Origin: Bacteroidales bacterium | GTDB lineage: Bacteria > Bacteroidota > Bacteroidia > Bacteroidales > Muribaculaceae | DNA: 38,558 bases | NCBI GenBank assembly: GCA_020860445.1 | Contig: JAJBUH010000166.1 | Span: 1 to 38,558, forward strand | Direction: 5' to 3' | In this document: in pieces, positions 23,597 to 33,010 of the stretch | Layout of the letters: every line of letters begins with the position of its first letter | Position numbering within the stretch: the first letter of the stretch is position 1 | The notes under the pieces: model-generated | What the model saw: the letters and a program-made list of their open reading frames with translations, nothing else | The model's database searches: none | Told to the model about the DNA's origin: nothing | Translations under genes and position numbers: made by a program

Positions 23597-24676
23597 TTAG
23601 TTGGAGTACATGGGGGTGAAGGGCTGGACTTTCTCCATTTGGGCGGTGATGTCGCCTACGGCTTCGGGGTGGGCTGTGGTGTCCCAATAGAGGACAGAGG
23701 CGCCGGGGTTGAGGTCGCACTTTGAGAGGTCGACATAGACAAGGCCTAAGTTGGTGACCACGTCAAAATAATAGAGGCGGTCGCGCAGGTTGGAGAAGCT
23801 GCGCCATTGCGTAGAGCTGACATTCGGGTCGCTATCGACAGTGTAGAGGTAGGGTACCGATACGTTGGCCAGGATCGAGCGCACAATAGCTAAGGCAACA
23901 TTGCGGTCAGAGACATGCTGCACATTGTGGTCGAAGAAATAGCCGCGCACAAAGCGGTCGGGACTCTTGACAGTGCCCGGGAGCATGTTGGCTCCGCCAA
24001 CTTTTTGCCAATAGTCGTTGATGGCATTCATCTGCGGCCAGGTGGGGTCGTTGGTCAGCACCGGCATGTCAAATCCCTGATAGATGTTGAGCTGGCCATC
24101 ATGAAACTCAAGCAGGGCCGTGTCGCCCGACGGGTCAGTCACGCCCCAGTGGAGGGTCGAGACAGTGCCGCCATCAAAGGTTGCTCCAGTGATATGGAAA
24201 TCCTGGGCCTTGACCAGGTCGATGACCTCTTGAGTGGTGGCGCACTGGTCAAGCATCCATGCCACGAATACTGCGAGCGACATGTAGGGCTTGTCGGCCT
24301 GCCGCTCGCTGTTGTAGACGGTGCCCTTGCAGAATAGGCCGTTGATGGAGAGGCCCTTCTCGTTTAATCCCTCGGTGATGCCGCTGTTGTAGCTCACGGC
24401 ATAGACCGAGCCGTATTTTGATGTCCATTCAATACACTTGCCCTTGTCGTTGCTTTTCTTCTTCATGCCGCGAGGGTAGACAAAGAGGTTGGTGGGGATG
24501 GGGGTCTTCCAGTCGAGCGAACGCCCCACGATGTGCAGGGCATTGGGGGTCTGAGGCGTGTTGGGCACCTCGGTCTCAGTGGTGTCGCCCTCGTACACCA
24601 CTCGCGAACAGGCATCAGCCTTTTGTATGGCGAAAAATCCGGCGATAGCCAAAGCCAATACGAGCAATCGTTTCAT
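23597..24676 (-). CDS. choloylglycine hydrolase family protein (bile salt hydrolase-like)
   Basis: Ntn-hydrolase of 359 residues that cleaves linear amides, most likely conjugated bile salts, in the periplasm. A signal peptide (1-22, ending ADA) is cut just before Cys23, leaving the catalytic Cys at the N-terminus (CSRVVY). Other active-site positions match the bile salt hydrolase pattern: Arg52 and Asp55 in GRSLDW, Asn105 in EGLNEKGL, Asn209 in LTNDPTW, and Arg241 in SPDRFVR. The overall layout resembles Bacteroides bile salt hydrolases. A penicillin V acylase or N-acyl amino acid substrate cannot be excluded. It is a single gene. No clear -7 element is seen in the 216-bp divergent spacer. 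Confidence 0.88.
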   Translation of the reverse strand: MKRLLVLALAIAGFFAIQKADACSRVVYEGDTTETEVPNTPQTPNALHIVGRSLDWKTPIPTNLFVYPRGMKKKSNDKGKCIEWTSKYGSVYAVSYNSGITEGLNEKGLSINGLFCKGTVYNSERQADKPYMSLAVFVAWMLDQCATTQEVIDLVKAQDFHITGATFDGGTVSTLHWGVTDPSGDTALLEFHDGQLNIYQGFDMPVLTNDPTWPQMNAINDYWQKVGGANMLPGTVKSPDRFVRGYFFDHNVQHVSDRNVALAIVRSILANVSVPYLYTVDSDPNVSSTQWRSFSNLRDRLYYFDVVTNLGLVYVDLSKCDLNPGASVLYWDTTAHPEAVGDITAQMEKVQPFTPMYSN

Positions 24677-24791
24677 AGTGAGATGTGTTTGTGATTAATA
24701 AGAAACGCGTTTTAAAGAAGAACGTTTATGGGGGCTGGTAGGTTCGTTGTGAAGTCTCTCCGAGGCTCAAAGCTTAATTTTAAATTGAACC

Positions 24792-24820
24792 CTTACTTGC
24801 TTACTTGCTTAATCTTGCTT
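24792..24820 (+). repeat. CTTACTTG direct repeats before the PepSY-like gene
   Basis: Two exact CTTACTTG units (24792-24799, 24800-24807) and a third degenerate one (CTTAATCTTG) lie about 75-100 bp before the start codon, in the spacer between the divergent hydrolase and PepSY-like genes. A regulator site is possible. Nothing else is recognised in this 216-bp spacer. Confidence 0.35.
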
Positions 24821-24892
24821 AAAAGAGAAACATTATTAAAGGCTCCATTGTTAATATTACAAATGCAACGAAACCAATACAAAACATTTACG

Positions 24893-25348
24893 ATGAAAAA
24901 ATTATTCGCAATGGCTCTTGTGGCCGTAATGGCTCTCTTTGGAGCCAATCGAGTAGCGGCTGACCAGTGGATCAGTCCAGAAGAAGTACCCGCCACACTG
25001 AAGACTTTCGTAACTCAGAATTTCGGTAAGGATGTGACGATTGTGAAGGCCAGCAAGGATCGCAAGGCTGGAGCGTTTGAATACGATGTTACGCTGTCAA
25101 ACGGCGTTGAGATAGACTATGGAGTAGATCAGCAGTGGACTGAAATCGACGGCGAAGACGCCGGAGTTGACATCCCTGCGGCCATAGTGGGCGAAACCAT
25201 AGTCAGCGACATAAATGTAAGGTACCCTGGTGCCAAAGTGCGCAAGATCGAACGCAAATACCGAGGCTACGAAGTTACGCTCAATAATGGGCGCGAATTG
25301 AAGTACGACAAAAACGGTAAGCTTACGAGAGACAAGCGCGATGATTAA
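24893..25348 (+). CDS. periplasmic PepSY-like domain protein
   Basis: Product of 151 residues with a Sec signal (MKKLFAMALVAVMALFGANRVAA). Two PepSY-like/BLIP-like units follow: WISPEEVPATLKTFVTQNFG to DVTLSNGVEIDYG, and DIPAAIVGETIVSDINVRYP to YEVTLNNGRELKYDKNGKL. Proteins of this type are common in Bacteroidales and often respond to envelope stress or two-component systems; the exact role is unknown. I start at the ATG at 24893; the longer open frame adds only spacer sequence. Its TAA overlaps the TAA of the convergent solute-binding gene by a shared TTAA. Confidence 0.82.
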   Translation: MKKLFAMALVAVMALFGANRVAADQWISPEEVPATLKTFVTQNFGKDVTIVKASKDRKAGAFEYDVTLSNGVEIDYGVDQQWTEIDGEDAGVDIPAAIVGETIVSDINVRYPGAKVRKIERKYRGYEVTLNNGRELKYDKNGKLTRDKRDD

Positions 25349-26148
25349 TCATCGGTTGCTCCCGAGCGTAGAATCCAGGCGTTGAGGCTGTCCCTCAGCG
25401 CCTGGTTGCGCTTGTTGACGGCCCAGGATTGGAATTGGGTGAATGATACTGGGGTGGAAATGTCAATATTGGGATAATCGGGAGCCAACTCTTGGGCTAT
25501 GCGCTCGTTGATGACAGCCTGCTTAACCACGCCAGTGGCGACAAGCATGAAGAGATGCTCGGCCGAACAGTCGGGAACCGCCTCGATGATAATCGAATCG
25601 CCAATCTCGCGCGACAGATTGCGGATGCGCGAAGCGATAGGCGAATTGGCCGTAATCCACACCGTGTCGCCTCCGAGCTGAATCTGCGACTGTATCGGCC
25701 CGCGCCCCGACGAGTCGGCGCGTTGCACCAGAATCTCGCGATCGAGATAGACCGGCTCAGTGGTTAGGAAATACTCCTTGAGGCGAGCAGTGACGGGGAT
25801 GGCGGCCACAACCACATCGTATAGGCCGCTGTCGAGATATTCCATGGCGTGGGCCAGAGGCACAAAGGGATGAAACTTCATAGGCACGCCCTCGCGCTCG
25901 CTGATGCGCCGCAATATCTCATAATCGCGTCCCGACGCGCTGTCGCCCTTGACCGAGTAAATCGAGGGGTTGAGTTGGATGGCAATGTCAAGAGTGTCGC
26001 CATCGGCCTTACTGTATGGGCGCGCAAATGGCGAGTTGACCACCGGATGGGTGCTCTGATACAGCACCACCATAATGGCCACCACTACGAGCAACAGCGC
26101 TCCAAGCGCCCTCAGCTGCGTATATTTCGGTTTTAAAGGCTGTTTCAA
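25345..26148 (-). CDS. membrane-anchored solute-binding-like protein (SBP family 3 / MltF N-domain type)
   Basis: Protein of 267 residues with one N-terminal membrane helix (about 15-30) and a periplasmic type-3 solute-binding fold. It opens with LDIAIQLNPSIYSVKGDSASG and includes YDVVVAAIPVTARLKEYF and the second-lobe segment VWITANSPIASRIRNL. No lytic transglycosylase domain follows, so it is not a full MltF. No ABC transporter genes are nearby; a sensor or envelope role is more likely than transport. The start codon is TTG (26148), and no ATG is available before the membrane helix. It follows the putative porin gene after 165 bp, with a repeat tract between them. Confidence 0.78.
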   Translation of the reverse strand: MKQPLKPKYTQLRALGALLLVVVAIMVVLYQSTHPVVNSPFARPYSKADGDTLDIAIQLNPSIYSVKGDSASGRDYEILRRISEREGVPMKFHPFVPLAHAMEYLDSGLYDVVVAAIPVTARLKEYFLTTEPVYLDREILVQRADSSGRGPIQSQIQLGGDTVWITANSPIASRIRNLSREIGDSIIIEAVPDCSAEHLFMLVATGVVKQAVINERIAQELAPDYPNIDISTPVSFTQFQSWAVNKRNQALRDSLNAWILRSGATDD

Positions 26149-26156
26149 GATAGGGA

Positions 26157-26187
26157 TAAAGTATAAGTTATAAGTGATAAGTTATCG
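26157..26187. repeat. ATAAGTT/ATAAGTG heptamer tract
   Basis: ATAAGTT, ATAAGTG and ATAAGTT units in tandem, related to 5441-5497 (reverse) and 33697-33729. It lies in the porin-SBP spacer, next to the GAA-loop hairpin at 26210. Confidence 0.7.
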
Positions 26188-26209
26188 CTTATGGATTTAT
26201 GGGGACCGC

Positions 26210-26224
26210 CGAGGCGAAGCCTCG
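26210..26224. repeat. GAA-loop hairpin
   Basis: A 6-bp stem CGAGGC/GCCTCG closing GAA, followed by TGGCAC. It is similar to elements at 1456-1470 and 9140-9158. Confidence 0.45.
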
Positions 26225-26313
26225 TGGCACTCAACTGCCTTGCTGGTTTTATGTCCTTATGTCTCTTATGTCCTTAGGGTTTTATGGTATCTTCATGTCG
26301 TCAGGCATGAAGC

Positions 26314-28329
26314 TTAGTTCTGGAAATCTACGGAGAGGCCGAGCTGGAAGCGGCGGGGATTTAGGGGATAGTGGGGGATGGAGAAATAATTGTCGCCGCC
26401 GATCATGCCCTGGTTGACATGCGTCATCATTACGTAGAATCGCGTGCGCCCAAGCTTCATGTTGGCATAAGCCGTCATGAACGGGTAGTTGCCCACCTTC
26501 ATCTCGCGCTGGTTGTAGAATGTAGCCGTTGCCGGCTGATAGCCTGGCGCATAGTAGCTGGTGTAATAGTCGCAATCGATGCCAAACTGCAGATGCAACG
26601 TGGCAATGCGGCATAGAAGATATAGATTGGAATAGACCGCCAGCTTGGGCAAGGGCATAACCGTCTCCTCGGTTGATGTCTGATAGGTAATCTTGTTGTC
26701 CCAGTGCAAGATGCCTACGTGCAGATTCTGGTACAGGTTGGCCGAGAACACTTGCACAGCTCCGGAGTGTTGCTGCGGCAGAGCCGACTCGTTGAAATAG
26801 ATGAGATTCTTGAGCGTCTCAGTGGCTATGTCGATAGTGGTGTTACTCCAAGGGATAGTAATCTGTCCGCCGAGACGCAAGCGCTGCTCCTTGCCGAAAT
26901 TGTTTTGCCAAACAAAATGGTTTGACTTGTATTCTTGCAGCAGATAGGGAGCCGTAGTATTGTTGAGATACCCATAGAGATTGATATCCACAGTGTCGCG
27001 CAGCAATGGGATGCGAGTGTCAATCTCGCCCTTGATCTTGACTTCGCCGATCGCATCACCGAGGATGCCGATTTCGCCGCGAGCCTTGTAATGCAGTATC
27101 GAGCCTTGTTGCTTGGTCAGTTCGCCTCCTACCCAAGCCAGATTCTGGGTCTTGCGATCCAGGATGGTGGTGATATTCGCGGGCAGCGCATCGAGGTTGA
27201 TATCCTCAGGCACAGAGCGGTCGAGAGTGTCGACAGCTTGCTTGAATTTGCGCGTCTCAAAGGTGACGAAAGCGGCGAGGCCGAACTTGGCGTATTTGTT
27301 GAAACCCTCGAGCAGAGCCACGCCCACAGTGTTGGTGAAAGCCGAATAGGAGGTGCGGTCATCGGTCAGGTCAGGGTTGAGGTAGGTATGCTCAAAGAAA
27401 TTACGCATCTCAGTCTTGGAGTTGTCGATAAACGAGTGGCGCGCATTCTTGTACTGCAAGGTCCAGATAAACGATGTCACAGGTATGTACTCGCTATATA
27501 ATACTGAATCGGGATTCTCCTCATCATGGATATCGCGCCAGTAACCCACCTTGTAGCGATTATTGAGGAACAGCTCGCCGCCAACGATGCGAGTGTGGGC
27601 GCTGGTCAGGTTGGTGGGTATTGACTTAGGGCTGATGGTCGACACGCCGCCTTGGAGCACAGCCGGGTCGGTGATGTAGAGGTCGTCGGTGATGCCGCCA
27701 TTCTCCTTGTTGAGCAGGTTGTAGTGGTTCCACGCCCCTTGGAACTCGTATCTGTCGCCGAGATACGACCCGTTGAGGCCCCAAGTCAGGCCCTTGGTGG
27801 CTTGGTATTCGTAGCTGCCCTTTGAGTAGATGTAATCAAGATTGGCGCCAAACTGAGTGCGCTTGTTGAAATTGCCTGAGAATATGGTGGTGAGGCGCTC
27901 TTGGGCGTTGTCGCGACCGCCGCCGGCGTCATAGCTCACCAGGGTCATAGGTATGCGCGTGTTGTAGAAGCGCTGCTTGGCCTGGGTGGGAGTCCAAGCC
28001 ATCTGGGCATCCTGGAGAAAGAAGTTGCTGATCGGGGCTTGCTCCAGGAATAGCATATTCTTGCCCTCGGCTCCGAGATTGCCGGTGCACGCATAAGCAT
28101 AACTCACCTCCGAGGGGATAGCATGCTGGAAATAGTTGTACTCGAGCGTGTCCATAGGCATGGGCTCAATCAAGCCCAGGGGCGCGGTGGCGCGCCAGCA
28201 ATAGGCTTGCTGCACGATTTCGGGCTTTTTCTGCGCCCCCTCGGTGGCTTTTTGGCGCCCTTGCCCCCAAGCGCAGACAGCACACGAGGCAATCAGGATT
28301 AATATGTTGAGAAATGACAGTCGATTCAT
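26314..28329 (-). CDS. putative porin (Bacteroidota putative-porin family)
   Basis: Large outer-membrane barrel of 671 residues. It has a Sec signal (MNRLSFLNILILIASCAVCAWG), a short Gln/Lys-rich linker, and then the many amphipathic strands of the Bacteroidota putative-porin family. The early landmark DTLEYNYFQHAIP and the terminal strand RRFQLGLSVDFQN end in an aromatic-rich motif for BAM insertion. It likely forms a general or solute-selective channel; the substrate is unknown. A -7 element just upstream suggests its own promoter, although it lies downstream of the M16 gene on the same strand. Confidence 0.85.
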   Translation of the reverse strand: MNRLSFLNILILIASCAVCAWGQGRQKATEGAQKKPEIVQQAYCWRATAPLGLIEPMPMDTLEYNYFQHAIPSEVSYAYACTGNLGAEGKNMLFLEQAPISNFFLQDAQMAWTPTQAKQRFYNTRIPMTLVSYDAGGGRDNAQERLTTIFSGNFNKRTQFGANLDYIYSKGSYEYQATKGLTWGLNGSYLGDRYEFQGAWNHYNLLNKENGGITDDLYITDPAVLQGGVSTISPKSIPTNLTSAHTRIVGGELFLNNRYKVGYWRDIHDEENPDSVLYSEYIPVTSFIWTLQYKNARHSFIDNSKTEMRNFFEHTYLNPDLTDDRTSYSAFTNTVGVALLEGFNKYAKFGLAAFVTFETRKFKQAVDTLDRSVPEDINLDALPANITTILDRKTQNLAWVGGELTKQQGSILHYKARGEIGILGDAIGEVKIKGEIDTRIPLLRDTVDINLYGYLNNTTAPYLLQEYKSNHFVWQNNFGKEQRLRLGGQITIPWSNTTIDIATETLKNLIYFNESALPQQHSGAVQVFSANLYQNLHVGILHWDNKITYQTSTEETVMPLPKLAVYSNLYLLCRIATLHLQFGIDCDYYTSYYAPGYQPATATFYNQREMKVGNYPFMTAYANMKLGRTRFYVMMTHVNQGMIGGDNYFSIPHYPLNPRRFQLGLSVDFQN

Positions 28330-28339
28330 AATCTGACTG

Positions 28340-28347
28340 CAAATTTA
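28340..28347 (-). promoter_or_regulatory. -7 element of the putative porin gene
   Basis: The minus strand reads TAAATTTG, 11 bp before the ATG. The leader would be nearly absent and no clear -33 TTTG is seen, so confidence is moderate. Confidence 0.45.
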
Positions 28348-28475
28348 CACATAAATATTGAAATATAGAGAAAAAGAAGTAGCTTACAATAGCCAAAACA
28401 TCATATTTTCGCCAAAAAATAGGGCGTATGTGGAGAAAAATCCCTAATTTTGTGACCGAAAACTCTAATTAATCA

Positions 28476-31370
28476 CTATTCTGCGTCCATGATCAATGCC
28501 ACCCTTACCGGGGCGTTGGTCAGGTCGCGAGCCAGTTGCTGAATCGTCTGCGGTGTGACGCGCTCAAGAGCCTCGCATCGCTGTGCGTAATGATCATCGC
28601 CATAGAGATAGCGATGAGTGAAATAGGCCATCGGATAACTCTGCTGCAGCGTGGCAGAGTATTCATCCTGAAGCATATAGGCGTGGAGAGCTTCGAATAG
28701 CGAGGCATCCACGCCTTTTTCGGCTATGTCCTCAATCGCTTGGCGAGCGGCATCGAGCAGCGATTCCGCCATATCGGAATTTGTGTCAAATGATATGAAG
28801 AGGCTGTGGAAACCATCGACCTCGCCCGAGGCCGAATTGACAGTGGCTCCGTATGTGCCTTGCGCATCGGTGCGCAGGGTCTGGATGTATATCTTTTGCA
28901 ATATTCCGCTCAGCAGGGTGATGGCCAATTCGTCCTCAAGCGTATAGGGTCGATGCAACTCGTAGGCGATGTAGACTTTTGACTTGGCAGCCGGCATGGG
29001 GTAGGAGAAGCGCATAGTCCGCTCGCCCGGCACAGCCAGGCGGTCGATGCGATGGAAAGGCGCCCTCTCGGCATTGCCATCACCCGGGAGCGAGCCGATG
29101 TAACGCTCAATCAGCGGCTCGATGCTGTCGAGGTCGATATTGCCCATGATGATAAAGTCGAACGCGGCCGGATTGGCCATGCGCTGCCGAAACAGCTCAA
29201 GGCTGTGAGTGCACGACAGCGTGTCGAGGTCGCCTTGGTTGACGCGCCTCAGGTAGGGATGCGCCGGGCCGTAGAGGATGGTGCGGATTGAGTCAGAGAA
29301 AACCTTGTCAGGGTCGGCTTGCACGTCCACCAGATGGGCGCGAGCGGTTTTGAGCCAGTTGCGAAATGCGGTAGTATCCTCGCGCGCCGTGGTCATGCGC
29401 AGATACAGCAGCTGCATTAGGGTGTCGAGCTCGCACACTCGGCTCTCACCCACGATCAGCTCGGAATATGGGGCATAATTGGTTTCGATTGAGGCTTGCA
29501 ATCCGTTGAGCTTGCGGTGGAGCTGCAGGGCTGAGAAATCGCCCAAGCCGCCGATGTCGGCCATGACATCGACATACGAACCATCGACAAAACCGCTGTC
29601 GAGCACTGCAGACAGGCCACCGCGCTGCACGGCGCGAATGTCAATCTGGTCGTTGCGCACAGTCTGGCGGCACGCGGTGACGCGAGCGCCATTGCTGAGC
29701 CGGTAGTGGCGAGCATTAAACACAGTGTCACGCTCAACGCTAATGATCTTGCCGGGCACGGGCTCTTGGCTGAGCAGCGGACGCCGATATGTAGTATCGA
29801 CATCGGCCTTCTCGACCGGGATGGCTTGCCACAGGCTATCGATGCGCTGCTTGAATTGCTCCGAGGTCCAGACCGTGGGGTTATCCTTCTCGACCATTAT
29901 GGCGGTGAGATTGTGAGGCTGGATGATGGTGTTGAGGTATTGGTTTATGATGTCGACGGTGATGACGTTGACAAAATCGCGATATAGGGCTTGCTCAACC
30001 TCCATCGATGGCACTGCATTGGTGTTGGTAATCATCTGAGACAAGCGGGCGAAATGGTCGTCATTGTTCTTTTCGTCAAAGGCTGCTGGCAGGGCATCGG
30101 CCAGACTCAGCATAGCCTCGCATGCCATATCGAGTTCGGCTTGGTCGATGCCGAGTTCTGAGGCTCGCTTCGCCTCGCTGATCAGCATCTCCAACGCCTC
30201 GTCGCGGCGTGAGCGGTCGTAGAGCGAGTAGAGGCGGAACACATCTTGATCCTCAACCATGTAGAAACTTGACAAGTCAGCCTTAGCGTTGCTCCAGGGC
30301 GAATCCTCTTGATACAGGCGGTCGAGCATGCGCTGACTGAGTATGCGTTGTGCCATCCAGCCCACGTAGCTCTCAAAGAAATAGCGCATCGATTGGCGAG
30401 CGAGCCCGCGCTCAGGAGTGGGTATGCGGAACCAGAAGTCAATTTGGCTGCCGGGAAATTCGGGGTCAGTAATGACCTCGGTTGTCAGTTGGCGAGGATC
30501 CCAGATTGTGGCCTGGTAGCGTACGGCCTCGTTCTTGGGTTTCTTTTCTTTTTTCCAGAGCTTTTTGATTTGCTTCTCAACCTGCTTGGGATCGACATGG
30601 CCGATGACGAACAGTGTCTGATGCGAGGGGGTGTACCATTTGGCATAGAAATCTCTGAGAGCTTGCGGCTCAAAGGTCTTTAGCACCTCGGGGTCGCCAA
30701 TCGGTGGATGGCAATAGCGGCTGCGGGGATGGAACAGCACCGGAAACATTTTTTCAGACAGGCGCGTGTACATGCCCTGGCCGGTACGCCATTCCTCGAG
30801 GATGATGGGACGCTCGGCCTCGATTGCCTCGTCGGCGAGGGTGAGGTCCATGGCTATGTCCTTGAGTATCATCAAGCAGGTGTCGACCATGGCATCGCCA
30901 TCAATCATATCGGCATTGCGGATGTAGAACATAGTCTGGTCATACGATGTCGAGGCGTTGAAATCATACCCAAACTGCATGCCGTGGCGCTCAAGCGTCT
31001 CGGTCATCCCCTCGCCGGGAAAATTCTTAGACCCATGAAATGCCAGATGCTCTATAAAATGGGCCATGCCTCGCTGGGTACTATCCTCGACTACCGAACC
31101 AATGTTTTCGATCAGATAGAAATTGGCTCGGTAGGCTGGCCGTTGGTTTGGGTAGATGATGTAGAGCAACCCGCACGGCAGATACCCATAAGTCATTTTT
31201 GAATCGTCAGGCACGATTTGCTCCTCATCGTCATTGCCAGAACTAAGGGCCAAAGCGGCTCCGGCATTGAATAGGGTTTGGAACAGCAGGTCGAAAACCA
31301 GAGGATATGCCGAGGCGGGGGCCGTCAGGGCGATGGCCGCAACCAGAGTGATGATATGGAGGCGTTTCAT
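28476..31370 (-). CDS. M16 family zinc metallopeptidase (periplasmic, PqqL-like)
   Basis: Insulinase-type protease of 964 residues. After a Sec signal (MKRLHIITLVAAIALTAPASA), the inverted zinc motif HFIEH is at 104-108 (GMAHFIEHLAFHGSKNFPGEG). The third ligand Glu is in a downstream helix near EAIEAERPIILEEWR. Four M16 half-domains are expected from length, with the C-terminal substrate-contact region FSYPMPAAKSKVYIAYELHR. It probably degrades peptides in the periplasm. The ATG at 31370 overlaps the TGA of the upstream transferase gene (ATGA), so the two are translationally coupled. A longer start at 31421 would lie inside that gene and precede the signal peptide, so I reject it. Confidence 0.93.
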   Translation of the reverse strand: MKRLHIITLVAAIALTAPASAYPLVFDLLFQTLFNAGAALALSSGNDDEEQIVPDDSKMTYGYLPCGLLYIIYPNQRPAYRANFYLIENIGSVVEDSTQRGMAHFIEHLAFHGSKNFPGEGMTETLERHGMQFGYDFNASTSYDQTMFYIRNADMIDGDAMVDTCLMILKDIAMDLTLADEAIEAERPIILEEWRTGQGMYTRLSEKMFPVLFHPRSRYCHPPIGDPEVLKTFEPQALRDFYAKWYTPSHQTLFVIGHVDPKQVEKQIKKLWKKEKKPKNEAVRYQATIWDPRQLTTEVITDPEFPGSQIDFWFRIPTPERGLARQSMRYFFESYVGWMAQRILSQRMLDRLYQEDSPWSNAKADLSSFYMVEDQDVFRLYSLYDRSRRDEALEMLISEAKRASELGIDQAELDMACEAMLSLADALPAAFDEKNNDDHFARLSQMITNTNAVPSMEVEQALYRDFVNVITVDIINQYLNTIIQPHNLTAIMVEKDNPTVWTSEQFKQRIDSLWQAIPVEKADVDTTYRRPLLSQEPVPGKIISVERDTVFNARHYRLSNGARVTACRQTVRNDQIDIRAVQRGGLSAVLDSGFVDGSYVDVMADIGGLGDFSALQLHRKLNGLQASIETNYAPYSELIVGESRVCELDTLMQLLYLRMTTAREDTTAFRNWLKTARAHLVDVQADPDKVFSDSIRTILYGPAHPYLRRVNQGDLDTLSCTHSLELFRQRMANPAAFDFIIMGNIDLDSIEPLIERYIGSLPGDGNAERAPFHRIDRLAVPGERTMRFSYPMPAAKSKVYIAYELHRPYTLEDELAITLLSGILQKIYIQTLRTDAQGTYGATVNSASGEVDGFHSLFISFDTNSDMAESLLDAARQAIEDIAEKGVDASLFEALHAYMLQDEYSATLQQSYPMAYFTHRYLYGDDHYAQRCEALERVTPQTIQQLARDLTNAPVRVALIMDAE

Positions 31371-33010
31371 TGATTGGTGCGATGGAATCGCGACAGCACT
31401 ATTGGCCCGTGGGTGTCGCATGAGTGCTCGAGCAGATGGGTGGTGTCGGCAGCGAAGTCGGGATGCTGCAGAGCCACGGCTTGGAAATCCTCGGGCGAGG
31501 TCAGCAACACAAAGCGCGAGAGGGTGTCGGTGTTGACCTGTTGGATGCGTCGCAGTTTGTCGTTAAGGTAGAAATTTAGGGTATAGTATCCCCTCAGCGA
31601 ATCAGGGGTGTAGGTAAATACCGGACCGTGGTCGCGCGAGGCGAGTTCGACCTTGACCGCTCCCTTAAGGTCGCTCCGAGCGTTGAGAAACATCGGCATG
31701 AATGCCGAACCAGCGGCCAAGAACATCAACAGGGTAGTGATCATCAAGTTGCGTATGGGGAATTTCTTTTCGTGGAACCATAGCCAAGCGCCCAGTAGCG
31801 GTATCAATGCCAAGGGATATCGCCATAGCGGCATGGATTCGACTGGCACATTCTCGATCGGCACCCACTGCAGAATCACGCCGATAATCGGAGCTATCAC
31901 TGCCAAACCAAAGATGATATAGCAATACAGCTTGAGCGACCCTTGGCGCTGCATGTGGCCAATCAGTTCGGCCACGCCGTAGGCCAGGAAGGGATACAAG
32001 GGCAGCAAGTACGCGCTGTGCTTTCCGGCTGGCAGGCAGTAGAATAGAAATATCACCGAGGATACGGTCACGGCAAATGTAGTGGGTTCGCTCCAAGCTT
32101 TGCGGTTTTTGAGGGCTTTGCCCAACACGCCGTTGAAGCATGAGGCTATAAACACCATCAGCAACAGTAATGTCCAGGGGAGCAATCCGATGGCCATCGT
32201 CCATAGGTTATACCACCAAGGGGTAAGGTGCACATCGTAGGTGAATGGTCCGTTGACATGCTGTACATTTTCCTGGAGGGCGAGATTGAGAAATTCTTGT
32301 CCCCCTTGCTGATAGGCTTGCCAGTACCATAGCGAGGGCAGTAAGAACGACAGGATGCACATGACTCCGAGCCATATCAGGGTACGGAAGAAATTGTCGC
32401 CCCTGACCAGACAGAACACTCCCATGGCCAGGCAGGGGAGCAGCGACCCGATAGGACCCTTGGATAGCACTGCGCCGCTTAGCAGCAGAGCAATCCACAA
32501 CAGGCGCGTCAGGCTGCGGCCCGGAGTCTGGACGTGGGTGTCGCGGTATTGTCGCCAGCGATACATCTCAAACAGGGCAATGACCATGAATGCGGTCAGC
32601 AGCATATCGACGCGGCAAGTGACTGCCGCGCGGTAGACCTCAAACGATGTGATTGTCACCACCGACATGATTACGGCCGAACGCCTCCAGGTGACCCTCA
32701 GCGCCCAGCTGTAGCCAGTCATCACCATAGCGATTGCGGCTATGGCCGACGGCAAGCGAGATGTGAATTCGTTGACTACCCCGCCATTGAATAGCCACGA
32801 TGCGATGGCTATGAGCCATGCCAGCAGCGGGGGCTTGTAGGGCATGTCGGCCCCATAAGAAACGGGGAGTATCCAATTGCCAGATTCGAGCATTGACATA
32901 GCTACAATGGCCTCGCGTGGCTCGCCCTTGGCGCTGAACAGGGTTTCGCCCAGCCAAGGCAAGAGCAGCACGATGAGTGCGAAAAGCAGCAGCCAACGCG
33001 TCTGTTTCAT
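31367..33010 (-). CDS. ArnT-like membrane glycosyltransferase (GT39/GT83 family)
   Basis: Polytopic inner-membrane protein of 547 residues with about 12 helices and a C-terminal periplasmic part. It belongs to the lipid-linked sugar transferase superfamily (ArnT, PMT). The first periplasmic loop has GEPREAIVAMSMLESGNW, followed by PYKPPLLAWLIAI. Most relatives have an acidic residue (D-E-P-R) where this one shows GEPR, so the remaining Glu would carry catalysis. The acceptor may be lipid A or another envelope glycan; this is inference. It is joined by ATGA overlaps both to the small membrane protein upstream and to the M16 protease downstream, suggesting coordinated production. Confidence 0.87.
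   Translation of the reverse strand: MKQTRWLLLFALIVLLLPWLGETLFSAKGEPREAIVAMSMLESGNWILPVSYGADMPYKPPLLAWLIAIASWLFNGGVVNEFTSRLPSAIAAIAMVMTGYSWALRVTWRRSAVIMSVVTITSFEVYRAAVTCRVDMLLTAFMVIALFEMYRWRQYRDTHVQTPGRSLTRLLWIALLLSGAVLSKGPIGSLLPCLAMGVFCLVRGDNFFRTLIWLGVMCILSFLLPSLWYWQAYQQGGQEFLNLALQENVQHVNGPFTYDVHLTPWWYNLWTMAIGLLPWTLLLLMVFIASCFNGVLGKALKNRKAWSEPTTFAVTVSSVIFLFYCLPAGKHSAYLLPLYPFLAYGVAELIGHMQRQGSLKLYCYIIFGLAVIAPIIGVILQWVPIENVPVESMPLWRYPLALIPLLGAWLWFHEKKFPIRNLMITTLLMFLAAGSAFMPMFLNARSDLKGAVKVELASRDHGPVFTYTPDSLRGYYTLNFYLNDKLRRIQQVNTDTLSRFVLLTSPEDFQAVALQHPDFAADTTHLLEHSCDTHGPIVLSRFHRTNQ

Noticed and set aside
28445-28452. Plus-strand TAATTTTG as a promoter
   Set aside because: It points into the antisense strand of the M16 gene with no plus-strand gene downstream and no -33 match.
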